This document shows positions 1 through 8,149 of a stretch of DNA of 64,000 nucleotides, in pieces. The notes below the pieces were generated by a model. The model was not told the origin of the DNA. It saw nothing but the letters and a program-made list of their open reading frames with translations, and made no database searches. A program made the translations under genes and the position numbers. Position 1 is the stretch's first letter, and every line of letters begins with the position of its first letter. The stretch is from Caballeronia sp. SEWSISQ10-4 2. Lineage in GTDB: Bacteria; Pseudomonadota; Gammaproteobacteria; Burkholderiales; Burkholderiaceae. The stretch covers positions 1-64,000 of the forward strand of contig NZ_JALPRJ010000043.1 of the NCBI RefSeq assembly GCF_030464885.1, written 5' to 3'.

Positions 1-176
1 AAGCCAAGCGCTTGAATCACAATGCAAACTTGTCTATCTCGCCGTGGAATCTCAGACTAGTTTCCGTGGCGCGAGAAGATGTGAGCCGAGCGTTGCATGC
101 AGATTTACGCGCGGGGATCCGTTGGATTGCGTTGCTTGCTAAAATCGTGACGGTCCCCGTGTCTTTGCCATCACAT

Positions 177-1382
177 TCATTGTGCGACGATGTTGAACGC
201 GCGGCGGTACATGAGGTGTTGAGAGCCGACGCCAGTCCCCTTTGCGTAGTAGAGGTAGCCCGTCTGATCCGAAGTCCGGTCGGACGGCTGATCAGTGCTG
301 ACAATAGTCGGATACCAGTTGAACGGCGATGGCGGCTTCGTCGAGAAGCTCACGGTTGAATCTGGAACAGGAGCTTTCAGAATGACAACGCCCGGCGTCC
401 AGCTAATCAGATCAGGCGACGTCTGGGCGTAAATTCCGCCATTTCCGATACTGACCATTAGAAACTGATTGAGATAGGTATTGAATGAGACTTGGGGTTG
501 TCGCATATCGCCTGGGACTGTGGGATCGAGAACAATGTTCAACGGTGTGAATGTGCCCCCCAGGCCTGCAGTGCTAAAAGTGCCGCCGCTGTACTTTTGC
601 CAACTCCCCGGCATGCCGTCGCTTGCGATCGGTGCTCGTGCGATCGCGAAGCCAGTCACCCTGCTCTGCGGATCGATTTCGCGAAAGACAACGTAGATGT
701 ACCCTCCGGACTCGACGGCCGAAGGCGTGAGCGCACCTGCGCCGCCACTCGCCTGCGTCGGCAATTGGGGATCTTGAGCCCCGATAATCTCCCCCTCCCG
801 CGTCCACGTCACGCCTCCGTCGCTAGACCGCGCGAGCCCTATAGCGGCATAGAACGGATTACCCGAAGAGAGAACACCGTTGAAGAGGTGATTCTCGGCG
901 TGATAGATCATCAATAGATCGATCCCGTTGGCAGCAGACGCGAACACGCTGCCCGCACCGACGTAGTCGGCATCGAACGCGGTGGTTCGAGGTCCGGAGG
1001 GTAGCAAGACGCCTGTCGGAACGCCTCTGGAAGCCACGAGCGACGTAAAGGACAGCAAATCCGGACTCGCCAATCCGTAGGTCCCTGCACTACCACCGCC
1101 AGCGACCCAAAGCCGAAAGCTTCCGTCCGCCTGACGCCGAAACGACAGATGTTCATCCGGGTTGTCCGCTCCGAAGGGTGAGCCCGGGGGGATGACATTT
1201 TGTTCGTCTGAGCTCACGATGAACGATGAAATCGACTTTACAGTGGAGACTGGCGCGGCCGTGTTTCCACTGCCTCCGCAGCCACATAACGACAGAATCA
1301 CCGCAAAGATGATGTTTCGTTTCCGGCTGTAAACTGAGAACCGCAGCGAAGATCGAAAGGACAGCAGCGAATGATTTAGCAT
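177..1382 (-). CDS. Secreted lipoprotein with sialidase-like Asp-box (beta-propeller glycosidase-like)
   Basis: A 401-residue exported protein. A basic N-terminus and hydrophobic stretch end in a lipobox-like LCGC, so lipidation at Cys35 is likely. One clear Asp-box (S186-x-D-x-G-x-T-W193) is visible, the signature of sialidase/BNR propeller repeats. The rest alternates short beta-rich segments such as LWVAGGG and YLYYAKG, in the manner of GH43/GH33-type propellers. I cannot place catalytic residues, so substrate and activity are unknown. It lies on the opposite strand to two exported glycosidases at 1888-3965, which suggests a role in extracellular glycan handling. The start is the ATG at 1382. 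It could also be a non-catalytic glycan-binding protein. Confidence 0.65.
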   Translation of the reverse strand: MLNHSLLSFRSSLRFSVYSRKRNIIFAVILSLCGCGGSGNTAAPVSTVKSISSFIVSSDEQNVIPPGSPFGADNPDEHLSFRRQADGSFRLWVAGGGSAGTYGLASPDLLSFTSLVASRGVPTGVLLPSGPRTTAFDADYVGAGSVFASAANGIDLLMIYHAENHLFNGVLSSGNPFYAAIGLARSSDGGVTWTREGEIIGAQDPQLPTQASGGAGALTPSAVESGGYIYVVFREIDPQSRVTGFAIARAPIASDGMPGSWQKYSGGTFSTAGLGGTFTPLNIVLDPTVPGDMRQPQVSFNTYLNQFLMVSIGNGGIYAQTSPDLISWTPGVVILKAPVPDSTVSFSTKPPSPFNWYPTIVSTDQPSDRTSDQTGYLYYAKGTGVGSQHLMYRRAFNIVAQ

Positions 1383-1887
1383 GAGACCGTCACCTTGGTT
1401 AAGCTAGGTTGGCCGAAGCTAGGGGCACTAAACCAGGAGTGTATTTCAAGCAGAGGGCGGCAACAAAACGCTGCCCTGGTCGAACAGGTGTCGGCCGCGT
1501 CGCGAGCGCTTGCTGAGCAGGCGAAGGCATTCCGCAAGACTGTTGCGGTATTACCGTTGCACGATGACTATACGGTGACAGTATTGGGATCTATGGTCTG
1601 ACTGAGGCCGTCATCAGCCAACCCTTAACCCTTTCGGAGGCGTCTTCCAAATTCGAGCGCCTTGATTGCTATCGATCTGGGCGCCGATGTCGAACAGCCG
1701 CAACCGATTCTGGTCTATCGGCCACGAACAGATGTCGAGCCACTGCAGCCACGCAACTTTCTACGGGACGGACACTCGCGATCGACAGACACAACTTCGC
1801 CATGTCGAATGAGTTAGTCTCCAGTATTCGCAAAATAAACGACGCGCTCCAACCAATGGGCTACCCGACGCCTGCGTACCGCGATTA
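1383..1887. other. Intergenic region with a gene remnant
   Basis: About 500 bases between the propeller lipoprotein and the GH16 gene. Apart from a short chemoreceptor tail remnant near 1455-1560 I see no intact gene. All frames from 1600 to 1887 are broken and none gave a recognisable protein family. Confidence 0.5.
1455..1560 (+). pseudogene. Remnant of a methyl-accepting chemotaxis protein C-terminus
   Basis: Read in frame from 1455, this stretch gives QQNAALVEQVSAASRALAEQ followed by AKAF and KTVAVL. The two intact chemoreceptors in this window end their signalling domain with TQQNAALVEQ or TQQNAALVEE, then a Q-A-rich helix and AVAVFR. The match covers only the last 35 or so residues of such a receptor. 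The sequence upstream is unrelated and no full gene is present. It is best read as a scar left by deletion or recombination. Confidence 0.7.
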
Positions 1888-2757
1888 TTGACGAAGAACA
1901 CTAAAATGCCGAAAACCAACGTCTTCCCGGCAATGCTTGTTCCTGCACTTTCTGCTGCTATTGCCAGTGCGCTGACGAGCTCGTTCGCACTGGCAACAAG
2001 CCTTTCCGGACCAGTTACGTTCGGGTCTCCGAATCAGCCGTTCGGTATGAGGCGGCCGGTTACGGCTGCAGATCATGCACTGATAGCGGGTTATCGTTCA
2101 ATGTCGCCGACCTTTACAACAACCTTCTCAAACCCTGACGAGCTTCGGTCGGATTGGACGGCTCAGACCGACGATCTCGCAGCCCTCAAATCGTGTCGCC
2201 GGCCCGGTAACGTGGAAACATCGAATGTCGGGGCGAGATTCACGACTTTGGTCGCCGCTGATTGTCGTGCGCGCTGGTCTACCGGTTCGATATTTACCAA
2301 GGCACAGTACTCCTATGGTTTTTTTGAGGCCACGATAAAAATTGCTGACATCAAGGGCACGAACAACGCTTTCTGGTTGACTACTCAAGACCATTACGAG
2401 ATCGACATTGGTGAGATCCAGTATCCGAATTACAGCCATATTGGATTGCAGTACTGGCCTGCGGATAAGAGCGAAAAGCATGCTGGGGTTGGATTTGGCG
2501 CGAAGTTCACCGATAACCTTTCTTATGGTTTCCATGATTACGGCGTTTTGTGGACCCCGAAAGAGTTGATTTTTGAAGTCGATGGGGAACCCGTCGCAGC
2601 GTTGGTAACCAACGACACCATCAAGGGACCTGCCAATATCTGGCTATCCGCTGCACTGGCGGATTGGGCGGGCGGCAGCGTCCCGGATCATCCCGAGGGG
2701 CACGGCATGGTAGTGAAGTCGCTTCGCGTCATCGGACTCAAAGCCAGCCAACGGTGA
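1888..2757 (+). CDS. Secreted glycoside hydrolase family 16 protein
   Basis: The protein has an N-terminal signal-like segment (about residues 13-37, alanine-rich) and a GH16 jelly-roll core. The catalytic ExDxxE motif is intact as EIDIGE, with Glu171 as likely nucleophile, Asp173 and Glu176 as acid/base. The surrounding GFFEATIKI and HDYGVLWTP segments are typical of GH16. Family members cleave beta-1,3/1,4-glucans, lichenan, agar or carrageenan, or act as transglycosylases; the substrate cannot be read from sequence. The first possible start is TTG at 1888; ATG at 1906 is an equally good choice. A second glycosidase starts 60-80 bases downstream on the same strand, so co-transcription is likely. 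Confidence 0.85.
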   Translation: MTKNTKMPKTNVFPAMLVPALSAAIASALTSSFALATSLSGPVTFGSPNQPFGMRRPVTAADHALIAGYRSMSPTFTTTFSNPDELRSDWTAQTDDLAALKSCRRPGNVETSNVGARFTTLVAADCRARWSTGSIFTKAQYSYGFFEATIKIADIKGTNNAFWLTTQDHYEIDIGEIQYPNYSHIGLQYWPADKSEKHAGVGFGAKFTDNLSYGFHDYGVLWTPKELIFEVDGEPVAALVTNDTIKGPANIWLSAALADWAGGSVPDHPEGHGMVVKSLRVIGLKASQR

Positions 2758-2834
2758 GCGGCGACAGGCCAGGATTTGTCGCGTGAATCCCAGCACCGGC
2801 AACGTTTAACTGCGTGGAGAACTTCGTGCGCGTA

Positions 2835-3965
2835 ATGGAGCGATATGGCGGCCTGACGGCTGTCTGCGTTCTTCTCATCACGTTACGATTCGGGGGGGCG
2901 GCGCAAGCACAAAACGTCGTGCGCGGCGTCAACTTTGTTCATCCGCTGCAGTACAGCGTGGCCGATCAGAATACCGCCCTCGTCAATCTGAAAGCTGCTG
3001 GAGTCCATGTCATTCGCTTTGGCATAGAGGCGGATGTGGATAAAAACATCGATTTTGTCCAGCGAGCCAATGCGCAAGGAATTGCGACGGTTTTGATCTT
3101 GCATGGGAAATACGCACCCAATGCACCGGTCCGCCCGTATCGTCCAAATGAATTTCCGGGTATGTGGGCGGGGCCGCCGTTCTCAGCTGTAGACCCTGAC
3201 ATCTCTCGACAATATTTCCAGCAGGTGATGGACAAGCTGGATGCCGACGGGATTGTTCTGGCCGGACTGGAACTGGAAAATGAGATCAACATGGCCGGAA
3301 ACAACCCGGACTTTAGCTTGCCTGGAGAGGGGAAAGTCCTTGGTTTGAACGATCTCTACCATGATCCGGAAGGGCAACAGGTCGCGAAAGGTTACCTGCA
3401 GTATCTTAAAGAGCTGGCTGCCCTAAAGCAGGCAAGGGATCATTCGAAACTAAACCGACAGACGCCACTGCTTCCGACGAGCCTTGTCGATATCGTGCAG
3501 GAAGGGCCATGGCCAACGCCCAAGAAATATGATGGGGTCAGCGTTGGAGCAACACTGGCTTTTTTCCGAGCGAACGGGTTGGACAAGCTGGTCGATGCCT
3601 ACAACCTTCACACCTATCCCTGGGCCGATGGTCCCGGCAATCAGGTCTCCGCCACGCATCGTCTGCGACGCTTGCAGGGGTTGGTTATGCCGGTGTGCTC
3701 TCCGGTCGGTTCGCCAAATGGCAAACCTTGCTGGATTACGGAGTGGGGATTTACGAATGCTAGTAAAGTCTGCCCTTCAGATGAAAATTCGCGCAGCGCA
3801 CTCGCGCAAGAAATGATGGGAGACTTCGGTCAACTGATCCACGAGAAGCGTCTCGCGGCACTGATCTATTATTCCTGGATCGGCGACCCGCCGTTCGATG
3901 TTTATCGCTGTGGTGATCTGACGGAAAGCGGCAGAGCGGCGATCGGCCCGATATCGACTCGTTGA
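2835..3965 (+). CDS. Secreted clan GH-A (GH5/GH39-like) TIM-barrel glycosidase
   Basis: The N-terminus is a classical signal peptide ending near GGAAQAQ. The mature protein has the two catalytic glutamates of clan GH-A: acid/base in LELENEIN (Glu157 counted from the upstream GTG at 2814) and nucleophile in CWITEWGF (Glu310). Between them lies YNLHTYPW, the usual strand-6 histidine/tyrosine segment. Length suits a single TIM barrel. The exact GH family and substrate are not clear. I chose ATG 2835 because it opens the signal peptide directly; GTG 2814 is in frame and would add seven residues. It follows the GH16 gene and probably works on the same extracellular polysaccharide. Confidence 0.78.
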   Translation: MERYGGLTAVCVLLITLRFGGAAQAQNVVRGVNFVHPLQYSVADQNTALVNLKAAGVHVIRFGIEADVDKNIDFVQRANAQGIATVLILHGKYAPNAPVRPYRPNEFPGMWAGPPFSAVDPDISRQYFQQVMDKLDADGIVLAGLELENEINMAGNNPDFSLPGEGKVLGLNDLYHDPEGQQVAKGYLQYLKELAALKQARDHSKLNRQTPLLPTSLVDIVQEGPWPTPKKYDGVSVGATLAFFRANGLDKLVDAYNLHTYPWADGPGNQVSATHRLRRLQGLVMPVCSPVGSPNGKPCWITEWGFTNASKVCPSDENSRSALAQEMMGDFGQLIHEKRLAALIYYSWIGDPPFDVYRCGDLTESGRAAIGPISTR

Positions 3966-4072
3966 CTATCAATGGTGAGTTGTAAGTACGAAAGTTTGTC
4001 GCAGGAATTGTCAATCACGCGTTCCCCAGACACTTACGAGAAAAATGATGGCCGTAACCTGTGTATAAAAGC

Positions 4073-4333
4073 CTATAGAGACTCGTTCGGCAATTTGTCA
4101 CGCTCGATTTTTGGCGCTTGCCCGACAATTTGCTTGATGTCATGGAAGTAAATGGTCGCGAGGTAGGCCCGGATGGCTCCCCAAGCATCATTGAGTGTGG
4201 TCAATGCTGTACCTCCCGATTCATTGCCGCAATGCAGTTCAGTCTGCCGGCGTGACCGAAAGAAAGTTCCGGCAGGCTTGAATGGCGTCCGAATGGGACC
4301 TCTCCTGGGCGGAATTCGTCTTTCCCTAGTCAA
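4073..4333 (-). other. Possible remnant of a small gene
   Basis: An 86-codon frame whose C-terminal half (ALTTLNDAWGAIRAY, then YFHDIKQIVGQAP) looks protein-like. It vaguely recalls proteins with a YF-DIK-IVG-AG motif, but the N-terminal half has random-looking arginine and proline runs. No convincing ribosome site precedes it. It may be the broken end of a longer gene or chance. The rest of 3966-4382 shows nothing else. Confidence 0.25.
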
Positions 4334-4382
4334 GCTGTGTGGAGCAAAGCATCGGGACGGCCCCCGAATACACTACGCCTCG

Positions 4383-4772
4383 TCAGGAGGACCAGGGGGC
4401 ATTTTGCAAAACGATTCGGTACCCATCGAGATCCTCGAATGTTCGACCTGATACGTCCCAATAGGGATTGAACGACGTCACGCAAACGAATCCGTTCTTG
4501 ATAAGGCGCTCACACGTCGACTGCCAGGCTTCTCGATCCGGAACGTAAAACACCAGCAAATCCTCGGGCGTCGGAGTTGGCGATACAGGGTGTTCGCGAC
4601 ACTGGGTGAACTCGAAGTGATAGTCCATTCCGGAACACCCGAGCATCACCCCATCGAATCCCTGATGATCTTGGAATCGTGCTAGCACAACCAGGTTGAG
4701 GGCTGTGCAATACATGCTTTCCGCCCGGAAAAGGTCACTGACAGGTCTCGCGATTCTGAGATGTGCTTGCAT
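4383..4772 (-). CDS. VOC (glyoxalase/bleomycin-resistance) superfamily protein, YycE-like
   Basis: A 129-residue cytoplasmic protein with a single VOC-type fold made of two beta-alpha-beta-beta-beta modules. It opens with RIARPVSDL and shows the FDGVMLGCSGMDYHFEF segment. The C-terminal GRTFEDLDGYRIVLQN segment corresponds to the metal-ligand strand of VOC enzymes and resembles YycE-like proteins. VOC members include glyoxalases, dioxygenases and antibiotic-binding proteins; nothing here fixes the substrate. The start is ATG 4772. No operon partner is seen, as the flanking genes are unrelated. Confidence 0.7.
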   Translation of the reverse strand: MQAHLRIARPVSDLFRAESMYCTALNLVVLARFQDHQGFDGVMLGCSGMDYHFEFTQCREHPVSPTPTPEDLLVFYVPDREAWQSTCERLIKNGFVCVTSFNPYWDVSGRTFEDLDGYRIVLQNAPWSS

Positions 4773-4941
4773 CGAATGATGTTATAGAGATCGTTGACTA
4801 CGGGTGTTCGAACATCTGATTCGAGAGAATATGTCGGACGAAAATCGTCGACACCCATTCTCGCCACCGTGTCGAACCGCCGCTTGTGGCCGGCTGCACC
4901 TAGCCGCTTGACACTCCATTCGCGGATTCGCGTTCGCCCCG

Positions 4942-5334
4942 CTATGGCGCAGAGGAAAGCGCGCGTTGCACGTTAGGATCGAAATGGTTCTGATACCAGT
5001 TAATCATTCCCCGCATGTACAGCTCGGCGGGTGGCGCATCGTCCGCGCCTACAAGTTCTGCACATGCGGCCGCTACAGCGGTGAGAATACGCGCTGATTC
5101 CGGAACATAAGGAAGGTCGAGATTCTTTTCATGACGCGCCCGGATCACCTCGTAGCGAGCGTTCTCGGGCAACGTCCACGCACTAATCATGAAATCCTGC
5201 ACGCTTACCTGTTGCCCATTGACCTGGACGGTCTGACTACGATGCTCTTCAGCGTATCCCGCACGTTCCAACCCCTCACAGGTATCAATGGCGGCATTCA
5301 ATACTTCACGAATCAAATTCCAATCAGTTTTCAT
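4942..5334 (-). CDS. Small conserved hypothetical protein (weak DUF2513 resemblance)
   Basis: I chose ATG 5334, preceded by AAGGG about six bases upstream; a TTG at 5370 would add twelve residues with no ribosome site. The 130-residue product begins MKTDWNLIREVLNAA, which resembles the opening helix of DUF2513 winged-helix proteins. The rest (VSVQDFMISAWTLPENAR, then LYMRGMINWYQNHF) is mostly helical and soluble with no signal peptide. I do not recognise a function. It lies among other orphan genes in a loose, gene-poor stretch, a common setting for acquired small genes. Confidence 0.5.
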   Translation of the reverse strand: MKTDWNLIREVLNAAIDTCEGLERAGYAEEHRSQTVQVNGQQVSVQDFMISAWTLPENARYEVIRARHEKNLDLPYVPESARILTAVAAACAELVGADDAPPAELYMRGMINWYQNHFDPNVQRALSSAP

Positions 5335-5547
5335 ATCGCGCCCTTGAGGTCGATTCGATGGAACGTTCAAAACGTCGGATCGTTAAATTCGATAATCACA
5401 ATGATTGTCGCCGATTCGTCGTAATGCGTCGAATGCCCGTCGTTGGGCCGACCTCTGCCTGCCGACGATCGGCGGCTCGCGATCCGGAGCGGTCACAGGG
5501 ATTTCACGGGAAGGTCTATTGCGCGATCCCTTCCTGCAAACACAGGG

Positions 5548-5910
5548 TCAAGGTTTGGATGGATAGAACTCACCGTCGTCGCCCTGCACACGAGCGTGCA
5601 AGCTCCGCGCAATGTCTTCCAGCTTGCGGATAGCGGTATCAGTCGGATCCTTCGTATAAAGCTCACCAAGCTGCGCGTTATACCAAAGCGGGAATGATTC
5701 TCCCGGCAATGAGACCAGAAAATCCTGCGGGCTGTTGGCAGGGTCTCTGACGACTTGGGGGTCGGTATGGACGTATGCCTGACATTGATCGAACGTGATT
5801 TTCGGACCTGAATCATCCGCCCAAAAGGATTTGCGAGTGATGTGGATATCGTAGCCGGCTACCGCGAGGGTACTGGCTAAGGAGAGAAGCAGAACAATGA
5901 GAGTGCGCAT
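5548..5910 (-). CDS. Small exported protein of the YDIHITRK type
   Basis: A 120-residue protein with a clear signal peptide (MRTLIVLLLSLASTLAVA), cleaved just before GYDIHITRK. The mature part carries FWADDSGPKITFDQC near its start and ARVQGDDGEFY near its end. From memory, cytoplasmic relatives with these two blocks are common small orphan proteins, often near polymorphic toxin loci; that is recollection, not a search result. An exported form would act in the periplasm. It has no co-directional partner close enough for a firm operon, although the DUF2513-like gene follows some 210 bases downstream. Function unknown. Confidence 0.55.
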   Translation of the reverse strand: MRTLIVLLLSLASTLAVAGYDIHITRKSFWADDSGPKITFDQCQAYVHTDPQVVRDPANSPQDFLVSLPGESFPLWYNAQLGELYTKDPTDTAIRKLEDIARSLHARVQGDDGEFYPSKP

Positions 5911-6310
5911 TCGACCTTCACTCGAGAATTTTGGCCAAGATTGTCGACGAACTTGATGTTAACGTCGAATGACCGGTTGTGACCGGAACGCGCCCGCAAC
6001 GGGAGATGCCCCGAAGCAGTTGGCTACAGCTTCAACGGCACGGAAGGACGAACGGTAACCCGATTCAGGGCGCGGCAAGCTGGCAGACTGTGGGGCACAA
6101 CGGCAACCGTTGCTGGAATGCGCCAGCCGGTTAACGTCCAGATGATGAGACGGGTTCGGACAACGAGGCGCAGCCAAGGTCGTTGATACCGGCCCTGGCG
6201 TAGCGATAGTTAGCACCCTGCGTTCAAGATCGGCTACGCCCAGACCGATGCGAGTGCGGACATTCGTGGCGGACCTGTCGACCGCGCCGGCCGACGCGGT
6301 CTCTGAGGAG
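5911..6310. other. Intergenic region without recognisable gene
   Basis: About 400 bases between the exported YDIHITRK-type protein and the terminator of the beta-propeller gene. Frames are open only by virtue of high GC and have poor protein character. Nothing recognisable was found. Confidence 0.4.
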
Positions 6311-6343
6311 TTGCTTGCCGCGACCATATTGCGCGGCAAGCAA
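6311..6343 (-). terminator. Strong hairpin just after the beta-propeller gene
   Basis: A perfect 12-bp stem (TTGCTTGCCGCG and its complement) with a nine-base loop lies eleven bases beyond the stop at 6354. There is no long T-run, so it may stop transcription weakly or protect the 3' end. Confidence 0.55.
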
Positions 6344-6353
6344 CGCAAGCGCG

Positions 6354-7433
6354 TTACTGTTGGCCGTTGTCTGTCGGTACAAAAGCCATGCCGTGCGGGC
6401 TAAGCAGATTGCTCACCAACGGCAGGAGTGCTCCGCTGCGCAAATCGAGCTGGCCGACATAGGCCGGCACCGCCGGTGTGGTAGCCGTGGCGGCTACGCC
6501 CGTAGATGCGGAAAACGCGGCGTCATGCTCCCAGACATCGGCACTGATCTTGTAAACCCTGTTTGCCTTCGTGTCGGACACAAGGAGAAAACCCCTTGGC
6601 GCAGTGGCGAACACGGTGTCGTCGATCTGCACCCGGCCGAGCAGCGGCAGATATTCCACGCGCGGATTAGCGCCCGGCCCGCGCAACAGAACGAGCTGGC
6701 CGTCGCCCTGATCATCGAGCAGAACATCACCCGACGGCGTTAGCGTCATCGAATCCGGATCGGTCAGGTTGAGCTGCGCCACGGTGCCGAACGGAATGCT
6801 GCTGGCCTGAGGCATGCCGGGCAACGCCGGAGAGACCTGGATCGTGCCGTTTCCGAGGAGCAGCGCGCGAACAATCGCAGGCCCCGTGTTGTGGCCGCTG
6901 GCGTCAAGGGTGGGGTTGGACGCGCTGACGAAGGCCTGACCGTCCTTGAAGATGATGTCGTCGTAACCGCCACCGTGCAGCGTCTTGCCGAAAACATAGT
7001 TTGTCGTTTGACCGGTCGCCGCGTCGATCGTGACGAGGTTGGCATTCGCATCCTCATTCTGCATCGCCCAGATTTGCCGGGTGTAGGGATTGACCTTCAG
7101 GCCATCGTTGTGTCCTGCCACAGTAAAGGTCCGCATGACCTTGCCGTCGAGCGAGTACTCAACGATCTGGCTTTGCGCGCCACCCGAACCATCCGGTGCG
7201 CCCCCGTTCGCATAGCCCACCCAGACATGATCGTCGAGCACGGCCAGCGAGTCCGGCGCGCTCGACCCGGCGGGGGCGTTCGCGAAGATGCTGATGCTAA
7301 AACCCGGCGTGACCACGGCTTTTGGAGGGTTTTCCGCGTTAGCGACGCCTGTCGCGAGACATAACGCGGCGAAGGCTAGCGCGGTGCGATTGAAAATGCG
7401 GCTGGCTGCGGAAATACGTCGATTGTTTGCCAT
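6354..7433 (-). CDS. Secreted SMP-30/NHL-type beta-propeller protein
   Basis: A 359-residue exported protein with a signal peptide ending near ATGVANA. The mature part repeats propeller blades: DSLAVLDDHVWVGYANG, HNDGLKVNPYTRQIWAM, TPSGDVLLDDQGDGQL and LLSPHGMAFVP. These resemble the SMP-30/gluconolactonase and NHL-repeat folds. The metal-site residues of true lactonases cannot be assigned confidently, so an enzymatic role is unproven. It stands alone, with a hairpin directly after its stop and more than 700 bases of remnant-bearing DNA upstream. Start at ATG 7433. Confidence 0.65.
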   Translation of the reverse strand: MANNRRISAASRIFNRTALAFAALCLATGVANAENPPKAVVTPGFSISIFANAPAGSSAPDSLAVLDDHVWVGYANGGAPDGSGGAQSQIVEYSLDGKVMRTFTVAGHNDGLKVNPYTRQIWAMQNEDANANLVTIDAATGQTTNYVFGKTLHGGGYDDIIFKDGQAFVSASNPTLDASGHNTGPAIVRALLLGNGTIQVSPALPGMPQASSIPFGTVAQLNLTDPDSMTLTPSGDVLLDDQGDGQLVLLRGPGANPRVEYLPLLGRVQIDDTVFATAPRGFLLVSDTKANRVYKISADVWEHDAAFSASTGVAATATTPAVPAYVGQLDLRSGALLPLVSNLLSPHGMAFVPTDNGQQ

Positions 7434-7882
7434 GTTCGTTTCCTGAGATGTGGGTGCGAGCGGGAAAACCGGGGGGCGCAGAATGGATTGGCCTTGGCCC
7501 GAGGCTGAGTCGATGTAACGACCGGTAAAAACCAGTAAGACATAGAAACATATGACTATTACTGCGCGGTGACATCACCAACCAAGAGCAGCGCATCTTC
7601 GTGTTTGTTAGCTATTCGAAATGTCTGCGGACTGCAACTTACAAATGTCTAACGAGCGATACGAGTCCGGCACGACGCCTCGTTCGGCCTATCAGGCGCG
7701 TATTCCGGCAAACATGGCGAGTGCGATGGGCGAGCCAACCACTGCGATCAGCGATCGTGACGCAGGTTGCGCGCGGCATACGGCAGGCCGAGGGGCAGAA
7801 CCGACCCTGAGCGGACTGTCGAGATGCAGCGACATCAATGGCTCTTTATGAAGCGCCGCAGACGGCGGGAAAGTAGACGCAC
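7434..7882. other. Upstream region of the beta-propeller gene, no intact gene
   Basis: The first 150 bases should hold the promoter of the minus-strand propeller gene. Around 7692-7760 the minus strand reads SRSLIAVVGSPIALAMFAG and then a stop. This hydrophobic segment could be the tail of a lost membrane protein. Nothing intact was recognised. Confidence 0.35.
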
Positions 7883-8050
7883 ATGTCCGCCTCGTTTTGC
7901 TTCGCTCACCTCGACACGCCCGATTCGCTGCTGCCCGCATTCGACGTCATGCGTCAGTTGCGCCCACATCTGACGGACGCGCACCCGTTCGCCGCGCGCG
8001 TGGCCAGCAGCGCGAGCATGGCGGCAGGTACGGCTGCGCAGAGCGCATAG
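7883..8050 (+). pseudogene. N-terminal fragment of a GNAT acetyltransferase gene
   Basis: ATG 7883 opens a 55-codon frame ending at TAG 8048. Its middle part reads AFDVMRQLRPHLTD followed by FAARV, the start of a GNAT N-acetyltransferase subfamily that continues in intact genes with an RAQGYRL-like block. Here the frame runs after about 40 residues into unrelated alanine-rich sequence and a stop. A GGGAAAG ribosome site is preserved upstream, so a truncated peptide may still be made. Such acetyltransferases are common neighbours of MocR regulators, which fits the gene at 8150. Confidence 0.6.
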
Positions 8051-8085
8051 AGCACGCCCGACGGGATGCGTTCCAAAAGCATCTT
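7992..8085 (-). pseudogene. Possible membrane-protein fragment
   Basis: On the minus strand this stretch reads KMLLERIPSGVLYALCAAVP followed by AAMLALLATR, a plausible transmembrane helix, and the frame stops soon after. It overlaps the end of the GNAT fragment on the other strand. The two cannot both be ancestral here, so a recombination joint is likely. Low certainty. Confidence 0.3.
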
Positions 8086-8149
8086 TGTCGCATCGTGCGA
8101 AGGCGTGCCGCGCTGCGCTTATTCGAGATCTGGACACATGCGTTTCGCG

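Noticed and set aside
5959..6348. 129-codon open frame before the beta-propeller stop
   Set aside because: Composition is random-looking and it overlaps the terminator hairpin.
7621..7851. 76-codon frame on plus before the GNAT fragment
   Set aside because: Only chance-like sequence; no ribosome site or recognisable motif.
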